A stretch of DNA of 10,571 nt from Planctomycetota bacterium (GTDB taxonomy: Bacteria; Planctomycetota; Planctomycetia; Pirellulales; UBA7805): the NCBI GenBank assembly GCA_014237955.1, contig JABABY010000056.1:1-10571 (forward strand), given 5' to 3'. Within the stretch, counting starts at the first letter, position 1. Every line of letters starts with the position of its first letter. Shown piece after piece: positions 1 through 7,858 of this stretch. A program made the translations under genes and the position numbers. Below the pieces are notes generated by a model that saw only the letters and a program-made list of their open reading frames with translations, was not told the DNA's origin and searched no databases.

Positions 1-2
1 AG

Positions 3-1154
3 CAAAAGCTTCTCGCTTCGGAGCGAAAGTTTTCGCGCCATGGTGAGTCGGGGCTGTGGTGCAGCGATGCTTTCCCACACATTGCCCGACATATGGACAA
101 ACTCTGTGTGATCAATACCCTGCAGGCCGATTCCTTTGCACACGGCTCAGCGGTGTTGCAGATGAACAGCGGTCAGATCATTCTTGGTTCGCCCACTCTA
201 GGGTCATGGCTGTCATATGGCCTGGGGACTGAAAACCAGAACTTACCCGCTTTTGTTGTCATGCTGGACCCTCGAGGAGGCCCCATTCCAGGCGCACACA
301 ACTGGTCGAGTGGCTACATGCCCGCGGCCTACCAGGGGACCCAGTTTCGCGGGAAGGGTGATCCAATTCTGGATCTCTCGCCGACCGACGGGATGTCCAT
401 AGAAGCGCAGCGGGACCAACTCAAAACCCTCGCGGGACTCAATGCATCCCATCTGGCCAACCGGCCCGGGCTGAGCGAATTGGCAGCACGCATTAAAAGT
501 TACGAACTTGCTTTTCAACTGCAGAGTACAGCACCGGAAGTGATGGACCTTTCCGGAGAAACACAAAACACACTCGAGAGCTACGGACTTTTTGACAAAA
601 AGCCAGATCATAAACTTTCAATCGGATCAGCCCACTTCGGCCGCCAATGCCTGATTGCCAGACGGCTTGTTGAACGCGGAGTACGATTTGTTCAAATCTA
701 TTCGGGCGGCGGGCATCAGCAACAGAACTGGGATGCCCACAATGGCATGGAAGAAAATCTCAAGATTCATGCGCCAGAGATTGATCGTCCGGTCGACGGG
801 CTACTGACAGACTTGGAGCAGCGCGGGCTACTCGATGAAACATTGGTTGTCTGGGGTGGAGAATTTGGCCGACAACCGGTCTCGCAGGGTGACCAGCGGG
901 GCCGCGACCACAACCCTAAGGGATTTCTCTACTGGATGGCCGGAGCCGGAATCAAAAATGGGCATACCCACGGTGAAACCGACGAATTGGGAATGGAGGC
1001 CGTGGTTGAGCCACACCATCTCAGTGACCTCCATGCGACAATCCTGCATCTGATGGGCTTAGATCATCACCGTCTGACCTATTACTACGGTGGCCTGGAT
1101 CGCAAGTTGACGGGCGTCAAAAACGCCAAAGTGATCCAAGATATTATTGCCTGA
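3..1154 (+). CDS. DUF1501 family protein, 5'-truncated by the window edge
   Basis: The reading frame is open from base 3, the first complete codon, so the gene begins outside the window. The ATG at 93 is internal: the 30 codons before it contain RKFSRHGESG, which matches KFARHGESG at residues 123-131 of the complete DUF1501 protein at 6341-7816. About 115 N-terminal residues, including the expected Tat signal, are therefore missing; 383 residues are visible. Family landmarks in order, counted from base 3, are LGSWLSYGLG (about 67-76), NWDAH (242-246), LLDETLVVWGGEFGR (276-290), GRDHNP (300-305) and DLHATILHLMGLD (342-354). DUF1501 belongs to the alkaline phosphatase/sulfatase-like superfamily; the conserved Asp, His and Glu residues fit metal binding, but the reaction is unknown. 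DUF1501 genes usually follow a DUF1549/DUF1553 gene, so one may lie just left of the window. The SMP-30-like gene begins 114 bases downstream, probably in the same operon. Confidence 0.93.
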   Translation, partial: QKLLASERKFSRHGESGLWCSDAFPHIARHMDKLCVINTLQADSFAHGSAVLQMNSGQIILGSPTLGSWLSYGLGTENQNLPAFVVMLDPRGGPIPGAHNWSSGYMPAAYQGTQFRGKGDPILDLSPTDGMSIEAQRDQLKTLAGLNASHLANRPGLSELAARIKSYELAFQLQSTAPEVMDLSGETQNTLESYGLFDKKPDHKLSIGSAHFGRQCLIARRLVERGVRFVQIYSGGGHQQQNWDAHNGMEENLKIHAPEIDRPVDGLLTDLEQRGLLDETLVVWGGEFGRQPVSQGDQRGRDHNPKGFLYWMAGAGIKNGHTHGETDELGMEAVVEPHHLSDLHATILHLMGLDHHRLTYYYGGLDRKLTGVKNAKVIQDIIA

Positions 1155-1256
1155 GAGAGGACGACGCGAGTAGGCTTTGTTTCTCTGATTACGGGCATGA
1201 TTGATTTGTCTCCTGCAGCGTGGCATATTAGAGCCTCCTTCATCCCTAGATCGCTC

Positions 1257-1260
1257 AGGA
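1257..1260 (+). promoter_or_regulatory. Ribosome binding site deciding the start of the SMP-30-like gene
   Basis: AGGA lies 8 bases before the ATG at 1269. That ATG opens a clear signal peptide, while the in-frame upstream ATG at 1197 would add 24 residues that do not resemble an export signal. This supports 1269 as the true start. Confidence 0.6.
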
Positions 1261-1268
1261 AAAACCCC

Positions 1269-2147
1269 ATGCTGAAAAATGCTCTGCCTTGGCTCGTGCT
1301 CTGTTTCTCTTTAACCTCAGTGGCGACCGCCGAATGGTCCGCTAAAAAAATCCGCCAGATCGATGGTTTCCAAATCCCTGAGTGTGTTGTTGTCGACGAG
1401 GCCGACGCAAAAGCCTACGTTTCCAATGTTACCGCTGCCGTCGAGGGTGAAGGTTATGATCGATTTTGGGCCCATGATGGCAACGGGTTCATCTCTCGAT
1501 TTTCTCTCCCGGCAGCCTCACAACCCGTGGAGTGGAAAAAAAGCAACGACTCATTTCGTTTCAGTGGCCCCAAGGGGATGTGCATTCTTGGCGGATGGCT
1601 CTGGGTTACCGATATCGACCGGGTGTTGCGATTTGCATTGGATGGCAAGCAACCACCGGAGGTAATTGCGGTTCCCGGTGCCAAGGCACTCAACGACATG
1701 GCAACCGACGGAAAGTACGCCTACGTCTCCGATTCTGGCGCCGGCAAATGTTATCGGTTGCACCATCGGGGCAACCATGAAGAAATCCCGGCACCAGAGG
1801 GCATCAACGGTATCACCTTTTTTAATGGCAAAATGTATGGTGCTAGTTGGGGCTTGAGGGATATTTACCAACTTGACCCAGAAGGCGGGCAACCACCACA
1901 AGCCTTTGGTCTAACCGATTATTTCAAGACACCCGATGGGATTGAGGTTCTCGACGATGGCACTTTTGTTGTTTCCGACTCTGAGGGGAATCAGGTGGTT
2001 ACCATCTCTCCGGACCGCCGCACAGTAACAAAATTATTGAGTTGTTCCGCCCCGGCAGATATCGGCATCGACCGTCGCCGATCTCTCCTTTTTGTACCCC
2101 GCTTCTTCGATAGCAAGGTGGATGTTTACCAGTTAAAAAACAATTGA
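1269..2147 (+). CDS. Exported SMP-30/gluconolactonase-like beta-propeller protein
   Basis: This encodes 292 residues from the ATG at 1269. Residues 1-21 form a Sec signal peptide: K3, a hydrophobic core around LPWLVLCFSLTSV, and a likely cleavage after VATA before EW. The mature part shows repeated propeller-blade patterns, including KGMCILGGWLWVTD (102-115), LNDMATDGKYAYVSDSG (141-157) and PDGIEVLDDGTFVVSDSEGN (222-241). E38, N142 and D223 are my candidates for the metal ligands that SMP-30 lactonases use (Glu, Asn, Asp), but the spacing differs from the animal enzyme, so I infer these rather than recognise them. The family hydrolyses sugar lactones or serves as a non-catalytic propeller. 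The gene lies between a DUF1501 gene and a sugar isomerase-like gene (69-base gap), which supports a carbohydrate role. An NHL-type binding propeller is the main alternative. Confidence 0.8.
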   Translation: MLKNALPWLVLCFSLTSVATAEWSAKKIRQIDGFQIPECVVVDEADAKAYVSNVTAAVEGEGYDRFWAHDGNGFISRFSLPAASQPVEWKKSNDSFRFSGPKGMCILGGWLWVTDIDRVLRFALDGKQPPEVIAVPGAKALNDMATDGKYAYVSDSGAGKCYRLHHRGNHEEIPAPEGINGITFFNGKMYGASWGLRDIYQLDPEGGQPPQAFGLTDYFKTPDGIEVLDDGTFVVSDSEGNQVVTISPDRRTVTKLLSCSAPADIGIDRRRSLLFVPRFFDSKVDVYQLKNN

Positions 2148-2216
2148 CTCCTGATAGCTTCTCCCGCTGCGGAGTATTCTCTTTTACATCGATCCTTAAC
2201 CTGATGAGGCAATACC

Positions 2217-3065
2217 ATGTTGGTTGGCTGTGGTGAATGGGGCTTCCGCGAGATGCCCATGGAAAAGCATTTCGAGATTTGCCGGGATTTTGGCTTCCAC
2301 TGGATGGAATTCGGCATCGGAGGTGGTCAGACAGGGCGGCTCCCCGAAAACCCTTCGCAACAAGATATTGATGCTTTTCGTGAGTTGGGACAACGATTTT
2401 CCATAGAGACCCCTTTCTGTTGTCTGGAAAACGATTTCACCTTGTCCGATGCAGCAGCTCACCGAGAGATGGTGGACGCCACCCTTGCGGGTATCCGTGC
2501 GGGCAAGGAGTGCGGGGCCACGCACATTCGTCTCTTTGCGGGCTTCACACCGGTCGATCAGATGGATGAGGTAATTTGGCAGCGCATGATCGACGCCTTC
2601 GCTCAGAGCGATGACCTTTGCGGCGAGTTTGGTATGCAAATCGCCATCGAAACACATGGTGCCATCCAATTTGATGAACAGGGCAACGCGCTACACAGTC
2701 ACACTGCCTCTACCCACCCGGATGGAATCCGACGACTCCTCAACGAATTGCCAACCCGTATTGGATTCAACTACGATCCAGGAAATCTCAAACCCTTGGC
2801 CGAGGGTGATCCTAAGCTGCGTCTTGATTTGATCGACCCACGGATCAACTACTGCCATCTAAAAGATTGGCGACGCAGTGGCGATGGCTGGCTTGCTTGC
2901 GCCATTGGCGATGACGACCTCGACTACGGACCCATTTTTACAGAGATGTCCTTTGACGGAGTCTATCTGATCGAATACGAGCCACTCGAAGACCCGCTCG
3001 ATGGCATCCGGCGCAGCCTCGATTATCTGCGCCGCACTGTCGATGTGGTCGATTTAGGCAGTTAG
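2217..3065 (+). CDS. Sugar phosphate isomerase/epimerase family protein (xylose isomerase-like TIM barrel)
   Basis: This encodes 282 residues with no signal peptide, so it is cytosolic. GAGG at 2206-2209 lies 7 bases before the ATG. Beta strands of an AP endonuclease 2/xylose isomerase-like barrel are visible: HWMEFGIGG (28-36), HIRLFAGF (103-110), QIAIETHG (141-148), IGFNYDPGN (182-190), INYCHLKDW (210-218) and GVYLIEYEP (248-256). E145, D187, H214 and E253 fall where this superfamily places its divalent metal ligands, and H147 is also near the site. Members isomerise or epimerise sugars, sugar phosphates or inosose-like compounds; the exact substrate cannot be read from the sequence. It is probably the last gene of the first operon, since a terminator-like hairpin follows 14 bases after the stop. 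Its partner in the same unit is an exported lactonase-like propeller, so a product taken up after extracellular processing is a reasonable inferred substrate. Confidence 0.87.
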   Translation: MLVGCGEWGFREMPMEKHFEICRDFGFHWMEFGIGGGQTGRLPENPSQQDIDAFRELGQRFSIETPFCCLENDFTLSDAAAHREMVDATLAGIRAGKECGATHIRLFAGFTPVDQMDEVIWQRMIDAFAQSDDLCGEFGMQIAIETHGAIQFDEQGNALHSHTASTHPDGIRRLLNELPTRIGFNYDPGNLKPLAEGDPKLRLDLIDPRINYCHLKDWRRSGDGWLACAIGDDDLDYGPIFTEMSFDGVYLIEYEPLEDPLDGIRRSLDYLRRTVDVVDLGS

Positions 3066-3079
3066 GCAAAACCGGTGAC

Positions 3080-3140
3080 AAGCAGGTGACTGGGAGGACA
3101 TTAAATTTGCCCCCCAACATCCTGCTTTTTCATTATTTTG
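3080..3140 (+). terminator. Probable intrinsic terminator of the first operon
   Basis: AAGCAGG (3080-3086) pairs with CCTGCTT (3121-3127). Above a 4x4 internal loop, TGGGAGG (3091-3097) pairs with CCCCCCA (3110-3116) with one A-C mismatch, leaving a 12-base AT-rich loop. The stem runs directly into a T-rich tail (TTT at 3128-3130, then cattatttt). It lies 14 bases after the stop of the epimerase-like gene. The internal loop makes it less compact than a classical terminator. Confidence 0.5.
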
Positions 3141-3143
3141 TCG

Positions 3144-3207
3144 CGAATTGGTGACCATTTCCCGATGGTATCAGGTATCCGGCACACTCTCTCGGGATAC
3201 CAATTCG
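3144..3207 (+). promoter_or_regulatory. Complex inverted-repeat element upstream of the cytochrome/DUF1549 operon
   Basis: A continuous right arm at 3195-3207 (GGATACCAATTCG) is complementary to a left arm split in two: CGAATTGGT (3144-3152) pairs with 3199-3207, and GGTATCC (3174-3180) pairs with 3195-3201. The two pairings compete for the central ACC. The DNA between the left half-arms can form its own hairpin, ACCAT (3154-3158) with ATGGT (3165-3169). The element lies 92 bases before the ATG at 3299. It could be an operator, a structured leader or a relic of an insertion; nothing seen distinguishes these. Confidence 0.35.
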
Positions 3208-3298
3208 GACCAAGATATGCTTTAATAAGGGGTGCCAGTGGCGGTCGCTACTAGGCGGCTGCCGGGTCCCTCCCACCTTCCAACCCGCACCGCAAGCC

Positions 3299-6200
3299 AT
3301 GAAACACTATCCCACCCTCATTCTGGCTACTTTGAACGTAATCGCCTTGGTTTTCTGCCAAGCTGCCATGATCGCCAGCGTGAAGGCCGAAGAGGCCGCC
3401 AAAACGTCTGTGGAAGAGAATGGGACCACTGCTGAGCAGGTCGACTTCGTCCGCCATGTTCAGCCCATTTTTGCGGAACACTGTTACTCCTGCCACGCAG
3501 CGGATACCACTGAGGGTTGCATCCGTTGGGATCGCAAAACCGCTTTTGCTGGTGGCGATTCCGGCGAGCCGGCAATTGTCCCTGGCCAACCTGAGCAAAG
3601 TTATCTTATCCACGTTTTGCGGGATGATGAAGAAATGCAGATGCCACCGGAAGATGAAGGAGAGCCGCTGAGCAAAGAGCAAATCGATCTGATTGCCCGT
3701 TGGATCCAGCAGGGTGCTCCCTGGCCCGACGAGGCTCAAGCCGCTCTTGAAAAGAGCAACCACTGGGCATTTCTTCCCCCAGAGAATTATCCCGCGCCGG
3801 AGGTTCAAGATACTCAATGGCCTCGCAATTACATCGATCAATTTGTGCTTGCGAGACTTGAACAGGAGGGTTTGAAACCCGCACCGGAGACCGATCGATA
3901 CACACTGGCCCGACGCGTCTATCTCGACCTGATTGGGCTTCCCCCTTCCCTCGAACAAGTCGACGCCTTTGTCAACGACACGCGACCCGACGCCTACGAA
4001 AGAATGGTCGATGCCTTGCTCGCCTCGCCCCGTTATGGCGAGCGATGGGCCCGTATGTGGCTCGATCTGGCCCGTTATGCCGATACCCAGGGTTATGAAA
4101 AAGACGCTCGCCGGACAATCTACTCTTTCCGCGACTGGGTGATCAAAGCTTTTAATAGGGATATGCCTTTTGATCAATTCACAATCGAACAGATCGCTGG
4201 AGATCTGCTGCCCGATCCCACAACAGATCAGCTGATCGCGACTGCTTTTCACCGCAATACAATGACCAATACCGAAGGTGGCACCGACGACGAAGAGTTC
4301 CGCACAGCAGCCATCGTCGATCGGATCAATACAACCGGACAGGTTTGGATGGGTCTTTCGGTCTCCTGTGGCCAATGCCACAGCCACAAATACGATCCAC
4401 TTACCCAACGCGAATATTATCAGCTTTATGCTTTTATGAATCAAACAGAGGATAGCGACAAGCCAAACGAAATGCCGACAATGGAAGTACTCCCCCCGGA
4501 ATCGCGAGGACCAGTCGAAGCATTGAGAAAGGAACTCGCGGAGTTGGAAAACCAACTCAAAGAGGACACACCAGAATTATCCGCCGCCGAAGAGGCATGG
4601 GCTAGACAACTTGCCAAGCAGGGTCCACCGGAGCCTCCAGTCTACGGAACCTGGTATTCCGTAGGTCCGTTTGCAGCCAGTGACTTCAACGCATCTTTTT
4701 CAGAGCGTTTTCCTCCCGAAACGGAGGTTGATCTGGAAGCCGAATATGAAAACGGCATGAGGTGGACCGAACGGCCAGAGTACAACGACGGCAAGGTCCA
4801 TCCACTAACCGGTGACTTTGTGGCGACCTACCTCTACCGGACCATTGAAGCAGAAGAGGCCGGACCGGTTGAGTTCTACTTCGGAAGCGATGATGGCATC
4901 AAAGTCTGGCTCAATGGACAATCGGTCCATGAAAACAAAATTGGTCGTTCTGCACTGCCAGATCAGGATCGGGTACGGACAACGTTGCGTACCGGAAAAA
5001 ACCAACTGTTGGTAAAAATTGCCAACGGTGGCGGCAAAAGTGGTTTTTACTTCCGGGCTCGCCTTGGAGCCTTGCCTGAGAGTCTACTAGTCGCTGCTAA
5101 AAACCCAGTCGACCAGCGAACGGCTGAGCAACAGGAACAGATCTCATCCTATTACCGGACGATCTCACCGTTGCTTAAACCGCTGCACGACGAGATTTTC
5201 CGTGTGGAGACTGAAATCCGAAAAATCCGCGATCTGGCACGCGCACCGACCGTGCCGATCATGAGAGAACTTCCCCCCTATCAGCGACGTAAAACACATC
5301 TGTTGGTCCGTGGTAGTTTTCTAAGCAAAGGTGTTGAAGTGCAGCCTGGCGTCCCCGCAGCCTTCCACCCCTTGCCTCCCGATAGGCCCAAAAACCGGCT
5401 TGGCCTAGCATATTGGCTCGTCGACAAGAAAAACCCCCTGACAGCGCGGGTCACTGTGAACCGCTTTTGGGAAAAAATCCTGGGACAGGGCTTAGTTGAA
5501 ACGAGTGAGGACTTTGGCACCCAAGGGCAACCACCCTCTCACCCCAAACTTCTCGATCGCATGGCGATCAAATTTATGGAAGGTGGCTGGTCGATGAAAG
5601 ATCTCATCCGGGAGATTGTAACCTCCTCCACCTACCGTCAGAGTTCTCATGTCGATGCAGAGCAGTTGGCTCAAGATAGCAATAACCGACTGTTGTCACG
5701 AGGTCCACGTTTCCGGATGGAGGCAGAAATGGTCCGTGATGTTGCTTTGACAACCAGTGGTCTGTTGAGCGATAAAATGTACGGTAAAAGTGTGATGCCT
5801 CCACAACCACCCGGAGTCTGGCAAGTCGTATACAGTTCCGACCAATGGGATACAAGCCTAGGTGAAGACCGCTACCGACGCGGGCTTTATACCTTTTGGC
5901 GTCGGACAAGCCCCTACCCTGCGATGATGGCCTTCGATGCCACCAGTCGCGAACTCTGCACGGTGCGACGAATTCGAACCAATACACCGCTAGCAGCATT
6001 GGTCACCCTGAACGACCCAGCCTTTGTAGAGGCTGCCCAGAGCTTAGCACAGCTAACACACCAGAATGGCGGGGATAACCTGACAAGCCGTATCACTTAC
6101 ATATTCCGGCGCTGTTTAGCACGACCACCGCGAGTGGAAGAAATAGAAAGCATTACAGCACTTTATCATGATGCGCTGGATCATTTTCGCAAGCAATCCG

Positions 6201-6340
6201 AAGCGGCCCAACGATTGGCCGGTTATGACAGGGAAGCTGTGAATGCCGGGCAAGACACGACTGATGCGGAAAGTCTGGCGGCGTGGACGGTGATTGGCAA
6301 CATGCTACTGAATCTCGACGAGACACTGACCAAGGGATAA
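3299..6340 (+). CDS. Exported planctomycete cytochrome protein: PSCyt1, DUF1549 (PSCyt2) and DUF1553 (PSD1) domains
   Basis: This encodes 1013 residues. The N-terminus is a Sec signal (hydrophobic residues 6-28, likely cleavage after VKA at 30). The PSCyt1 domain (about 48-143) has the haem-binding motif CYSCH at 62-66 and a candidate distal ligand, M113 or M115, in EMQMPP. The DUF1549 domain (about 175-385) contains RYGERWARMWLDLARYAD, TEGGTDDEEFRTA and a second CxxCH, CGQCH (357-361), followed by HKYDPLTQREYY, which is a family hallmark. A charged, helical stretch (about 403-440) leads to an inserted beta-sandwich-like region (about 450-590, with GSDDGIKVWLNG). DUF1553 follows (about 690-960: LARVTVNRFW-like and SEDFGTQGQPPSHP). 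The reaction is unknown; electron transfer coupled to extracellular substrate oxidation is an inference from the haem motif. No clear Shine-Dalgarno precedes the ATG, but the signal peptide begins exactly there. It ends with zero spacing to the DUF1501 gene. Confidence 0.94.
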   Translation: MKHYPTLILATLNVIALVFCQAAMIASVKAEEAAKTSVEENGTTAEQVDFVRHVQPIFAEHCYSCHAADTTEGCIRWDRKTAFAGGDSGEPAIVPGQPEQSYLIHVLRDDEEMQMPPEDEGEPLSKEQIDLIARWIQQGAPWPDEAQAALEKSNHWAFLPPENYPAPEVQDTQWPRNYIDQFVLARLEQEGLKPAPETDRYTLARRVYLDLIGLPPSLEQVDAFVNDTRPDAYERMVDALLASPRYGERWARMWLDLARYADTQGYEKDARRTIYSFRDWVIKAFNRDMPFDQFTIEQIAGDLLPDPTTDQLIATAFHRNTMTNTEGGTDDEEFRTAAIVDRINTTGQVWMGLSVSCGQCHSHKYDPLTQREYYQLYAFMNQTEDSDKPNEMPTMEVLPPESRGPVEALRKELAELENQLKEDTPELSAAEEAWARQLAKQGPPEPPVYGTWYSVGPFAASDFNASFSERFPPETEVDLEAEYENGMRWTERPEYNDGKVHPLTGDFVATYLYRTIEAEEAGPVEFYFGSDDGIKVWLNGQSVHENKIGRSALPDQDRVRTTLRTGKNQLLVKIANGGGKSGFYFRARLGALPESLLVAAKNPVDQRTAEQQEQISSYYRTISPLLKPLHDEIFRVETEIRKIRDLARAPTVPIMRELPPYQRRKTHLLVRGSFLSKGVEVQPGVPAAFHPLPPDRPKNRLGLAYWLVDKKNPLTARVTVNRFWEKILGQGLVETSEDFGTQGQPPSHPKLLDRMAIKFMEGGWSMKDLIREIVTSSTYRQSSHVDAEQLAQDSNNRLLSRGPRFRMEAEMVRDVALTTSGLLSDKMYGKSVMPPQPPGVWQVVYSSDQWDTSLGEDRYRRGLYTFWRRTSPYPAMMAFDATSRELCTVRRIRTNTPLAALVTLNDPAFVEAAQSLAQLTHQNGGDNLTSRITYIFRRCLARPPRVEEIESITALYHDALDHFRKQSEAAQRLAGYDREAVNAGQDTTDAESLAAWTVIGNMLLNLDETLTKG

Positions 6341-7816
6341 ATGACGATGCACAGCAGCAATGACCACGTGGATGTGACCCGTAGGCACTTTCTCGGTGGA
6401 GGAACCGCCGGCATTGGCGCAGCAGCTCTCAGTAGCCTGCTCATGCAGGAGGGACTCCTTGCTGACGATAAAACCACCGGGCCAGCAGCGATCGAGAACC
6501 CGTTGGCTCCAAAGCAGCCTCCGCTGAGAGCCCGGGCCAAAAACGTCATCTACCTGCATATGGCCGGCTCGCCTCCGCAGCAGGAATTATTTGACTACAA
6601 ACCCAAACTCCAAGAGTTTAACGATAAGGACTGTCCGGAAGAATATCTCAAAGGAGAACGATTTGCCTTCATTAAGGGGACGCCACAATTGCTGGGTACT
6701 CCCTACAAGTTTGCACGGCACGGCGAGAGCGGCCAGCAGATTTCAGAACTTTTGCCCAAGCTCTCTTCAATGGCCGATGACATCTGTATTGTCCGCTCAA
6801 TGTATAGCGACCAGTTCAATCATGCCCCCGCCCAAATGTTGCTCTACACCGGGTTCTCCCAATTTGGCAAACCCTCCATGGGGTCCTGGATTACCTATGG
6901 GCTTGGAAGTGAAAACCAGGACCTGCCTGGATTTGTAGTGCTGGTCTCGGGAAATAAGATTCCGAGCGCGGGCAAGAGTGCCTGGGGATCCGGTTTTCTA
7001 CCAGGTATGTTCCAGGGAATTCAGTGCCGTACCAAAGGAGAACCGGTGCTCTTCGTCAACAACCCTGATGGGATGGACCGCGAACTCCGTCGCCGATCAC
7101 TCGATACGCTACGAGAGCTGAATGAAATGCAACTGTCCCAACAAGGCAGTCCCGAAATCAATACCCGCATCGCACAATATGAGATGGCTTACCGAATGCA
7201 AATCAGCGTTCCGCAGGTGATGGATATCGGTAAAGAGTCGGCAGACATGCATGCGTTCTACGGTTCACAGCCTGGGGAAACCTCCTTTGCCAACAATTGC
7301 TTGCTTGCTCGCCGCTTGGTAGAAAGCGGCGTTCGTTATGTCCAGCTTTTCGATTGGGGCTGGGATATCCATGGAACTGGTGAAACAAACGATATTGTTA
7401 AACATCTCCCGAAGAAGTGCAAAGAAATCGATAAACCGATCCATGCACTCCTGAGCGATCTCAAACGACGGGGACTTCTTGACGAGACACTCGTTGTTTG
7501 GAGCGGAGAATTTGGCCGGACACCGATGAATGAGAAACGAGATGCCTCGCCGTATCTCGGTCGCGACCATCACCCACACAGCATGAGCATCTGGATGGCT
7601 GGCGGTGGTATTAAAGGTGGTCTGTCGTATGGAGAAACCGATGAACTCGGATACTTTGCAACCGAGAAGAAGATGCACATCCACGACCTTCAGGCGACAA
7701 TCCTGCATCTCCTCGGTCTCGACCCGCACAAATTGCTGGTCCGGTATCAGGGGCTCAACAACCGGCTTATCGGTCCGGCCGATGATCCGCGAGTCATCAC
7801 TGATTTGTTTGCTTAA
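6341..7816 (+). CDS. Tat-exported DUF1501 family protein
   Basis: This encodes 491 residues. The ATG directly follows the TAA of the cytochrome gene, so translation is probably coupled. AGGG at 6333-6336 suits either this ATG (4-base gap) or the in-frame ATG at 6347 (10 bases), which would give 489 residues. Residues 14-34 form a twin-arginine signal (TRRHFLGGG, then an Ala-rich core). Landmarks are YLHMAGSPPQ (71-80), RHGESG (126-131), PSMGSWITYGLGSENQDLPGF (178-198), WDIHG (341-345), LLDETLVVWSGEFGRTP (379-395), GRDHHPHS (407-414) and HDLQATILHLLGLD (448-461). The fold is alkaline phosphatase/sulfatase-like, and the Asp, His and Glu residues in these motifs could bind metal; the reaction is not established. 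Its WDIHG segment and neighbouring FDWGWD differ from the GGGHQQQNWDAH version in the protein at 3-1154, so the two are diverged paralogs rather than a recent duplication. It is the last gene of the second operon. Confidence 0.94.
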   Translation: MTMHSSNDHVDVTRRHFLGGGTAGIGAAALSSLLMQEGLLADDKTTGPAAIENPLAPKQPPLRARAKNVIYLHMAGSPPQQELFDYKPKLQEFNDKDCPEEYLKGERFAFIKGTPQLLGTPYKFARHGESGQQISELLPKLSSMADDICIVRSMYSDQFNHAPAQMLLYTGFSQFGKPSMGSWITYGLGSENQDLPGFVVLVSGNKIPSAGKSAWGSGFLPGMFQGIQCRTKGEPVLFVNNPDGMDRELRRRSLDTLRELNEMQLSQQGSPEINTRIAQYEMAYRMQISVPQVMDIGKESADMHAFYGSQPGETSFANNCLLARRLVESGVRYVQLFDWGWDIHGTGETNDIVKHLPKKCKEIDKPIHALLSDLKRRGLLDETLVVWSGEFGRTPMNEKRDASPYLGRDHHPHSMSIWMAGGGIKGGLSYGETDELGYFATEKKMHIHDLQATILHLLGLDPHKLLVRYQGLNNRLIGPADDPRVITDLFA

Positions 7817-7858
7817 ATGATTTCGTTCGCCTAGCTCGCAATTCAGAGAGTACGCTCG

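Noticed and set aside
93..95. ATG as the start of the first DUF1501 gene
   Set aside because: The frame is open to base 3 and the upstream codons align with conserved sequence of the second DUF1501 protein, so this Met is internal.
1197..1268. An earlier start for the SMP-30-like gene
   Set aside because: The extra 24 residues are not signal-like, while the ATG at 1269 has an upstream AGGA and opens a typical signal peptide.
3308..3360. Lipoprotein signal at Cys20 of the cytochrome protein
   Set aside because: The residues before the Cys are LVF, which does not fit a lipobox requiring a small residue just before Cys; cleavage after VKA is more plausible.
3251..4555. A long open frame of 434 codons on the - strand opposite the cytochrome/DUF1549 gene
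   Set aside because: It lies antisense to unmistakable PSCyt1 and DUF1549 coding sequence, its translation shows no recognisable domain, and it reflects codon bias on the opposite strand.
7817..7858. Shared terminator between the convergent genes
   Set aside because: The 42-base gap shows no stable inverted repeat followed by a T or A tract.
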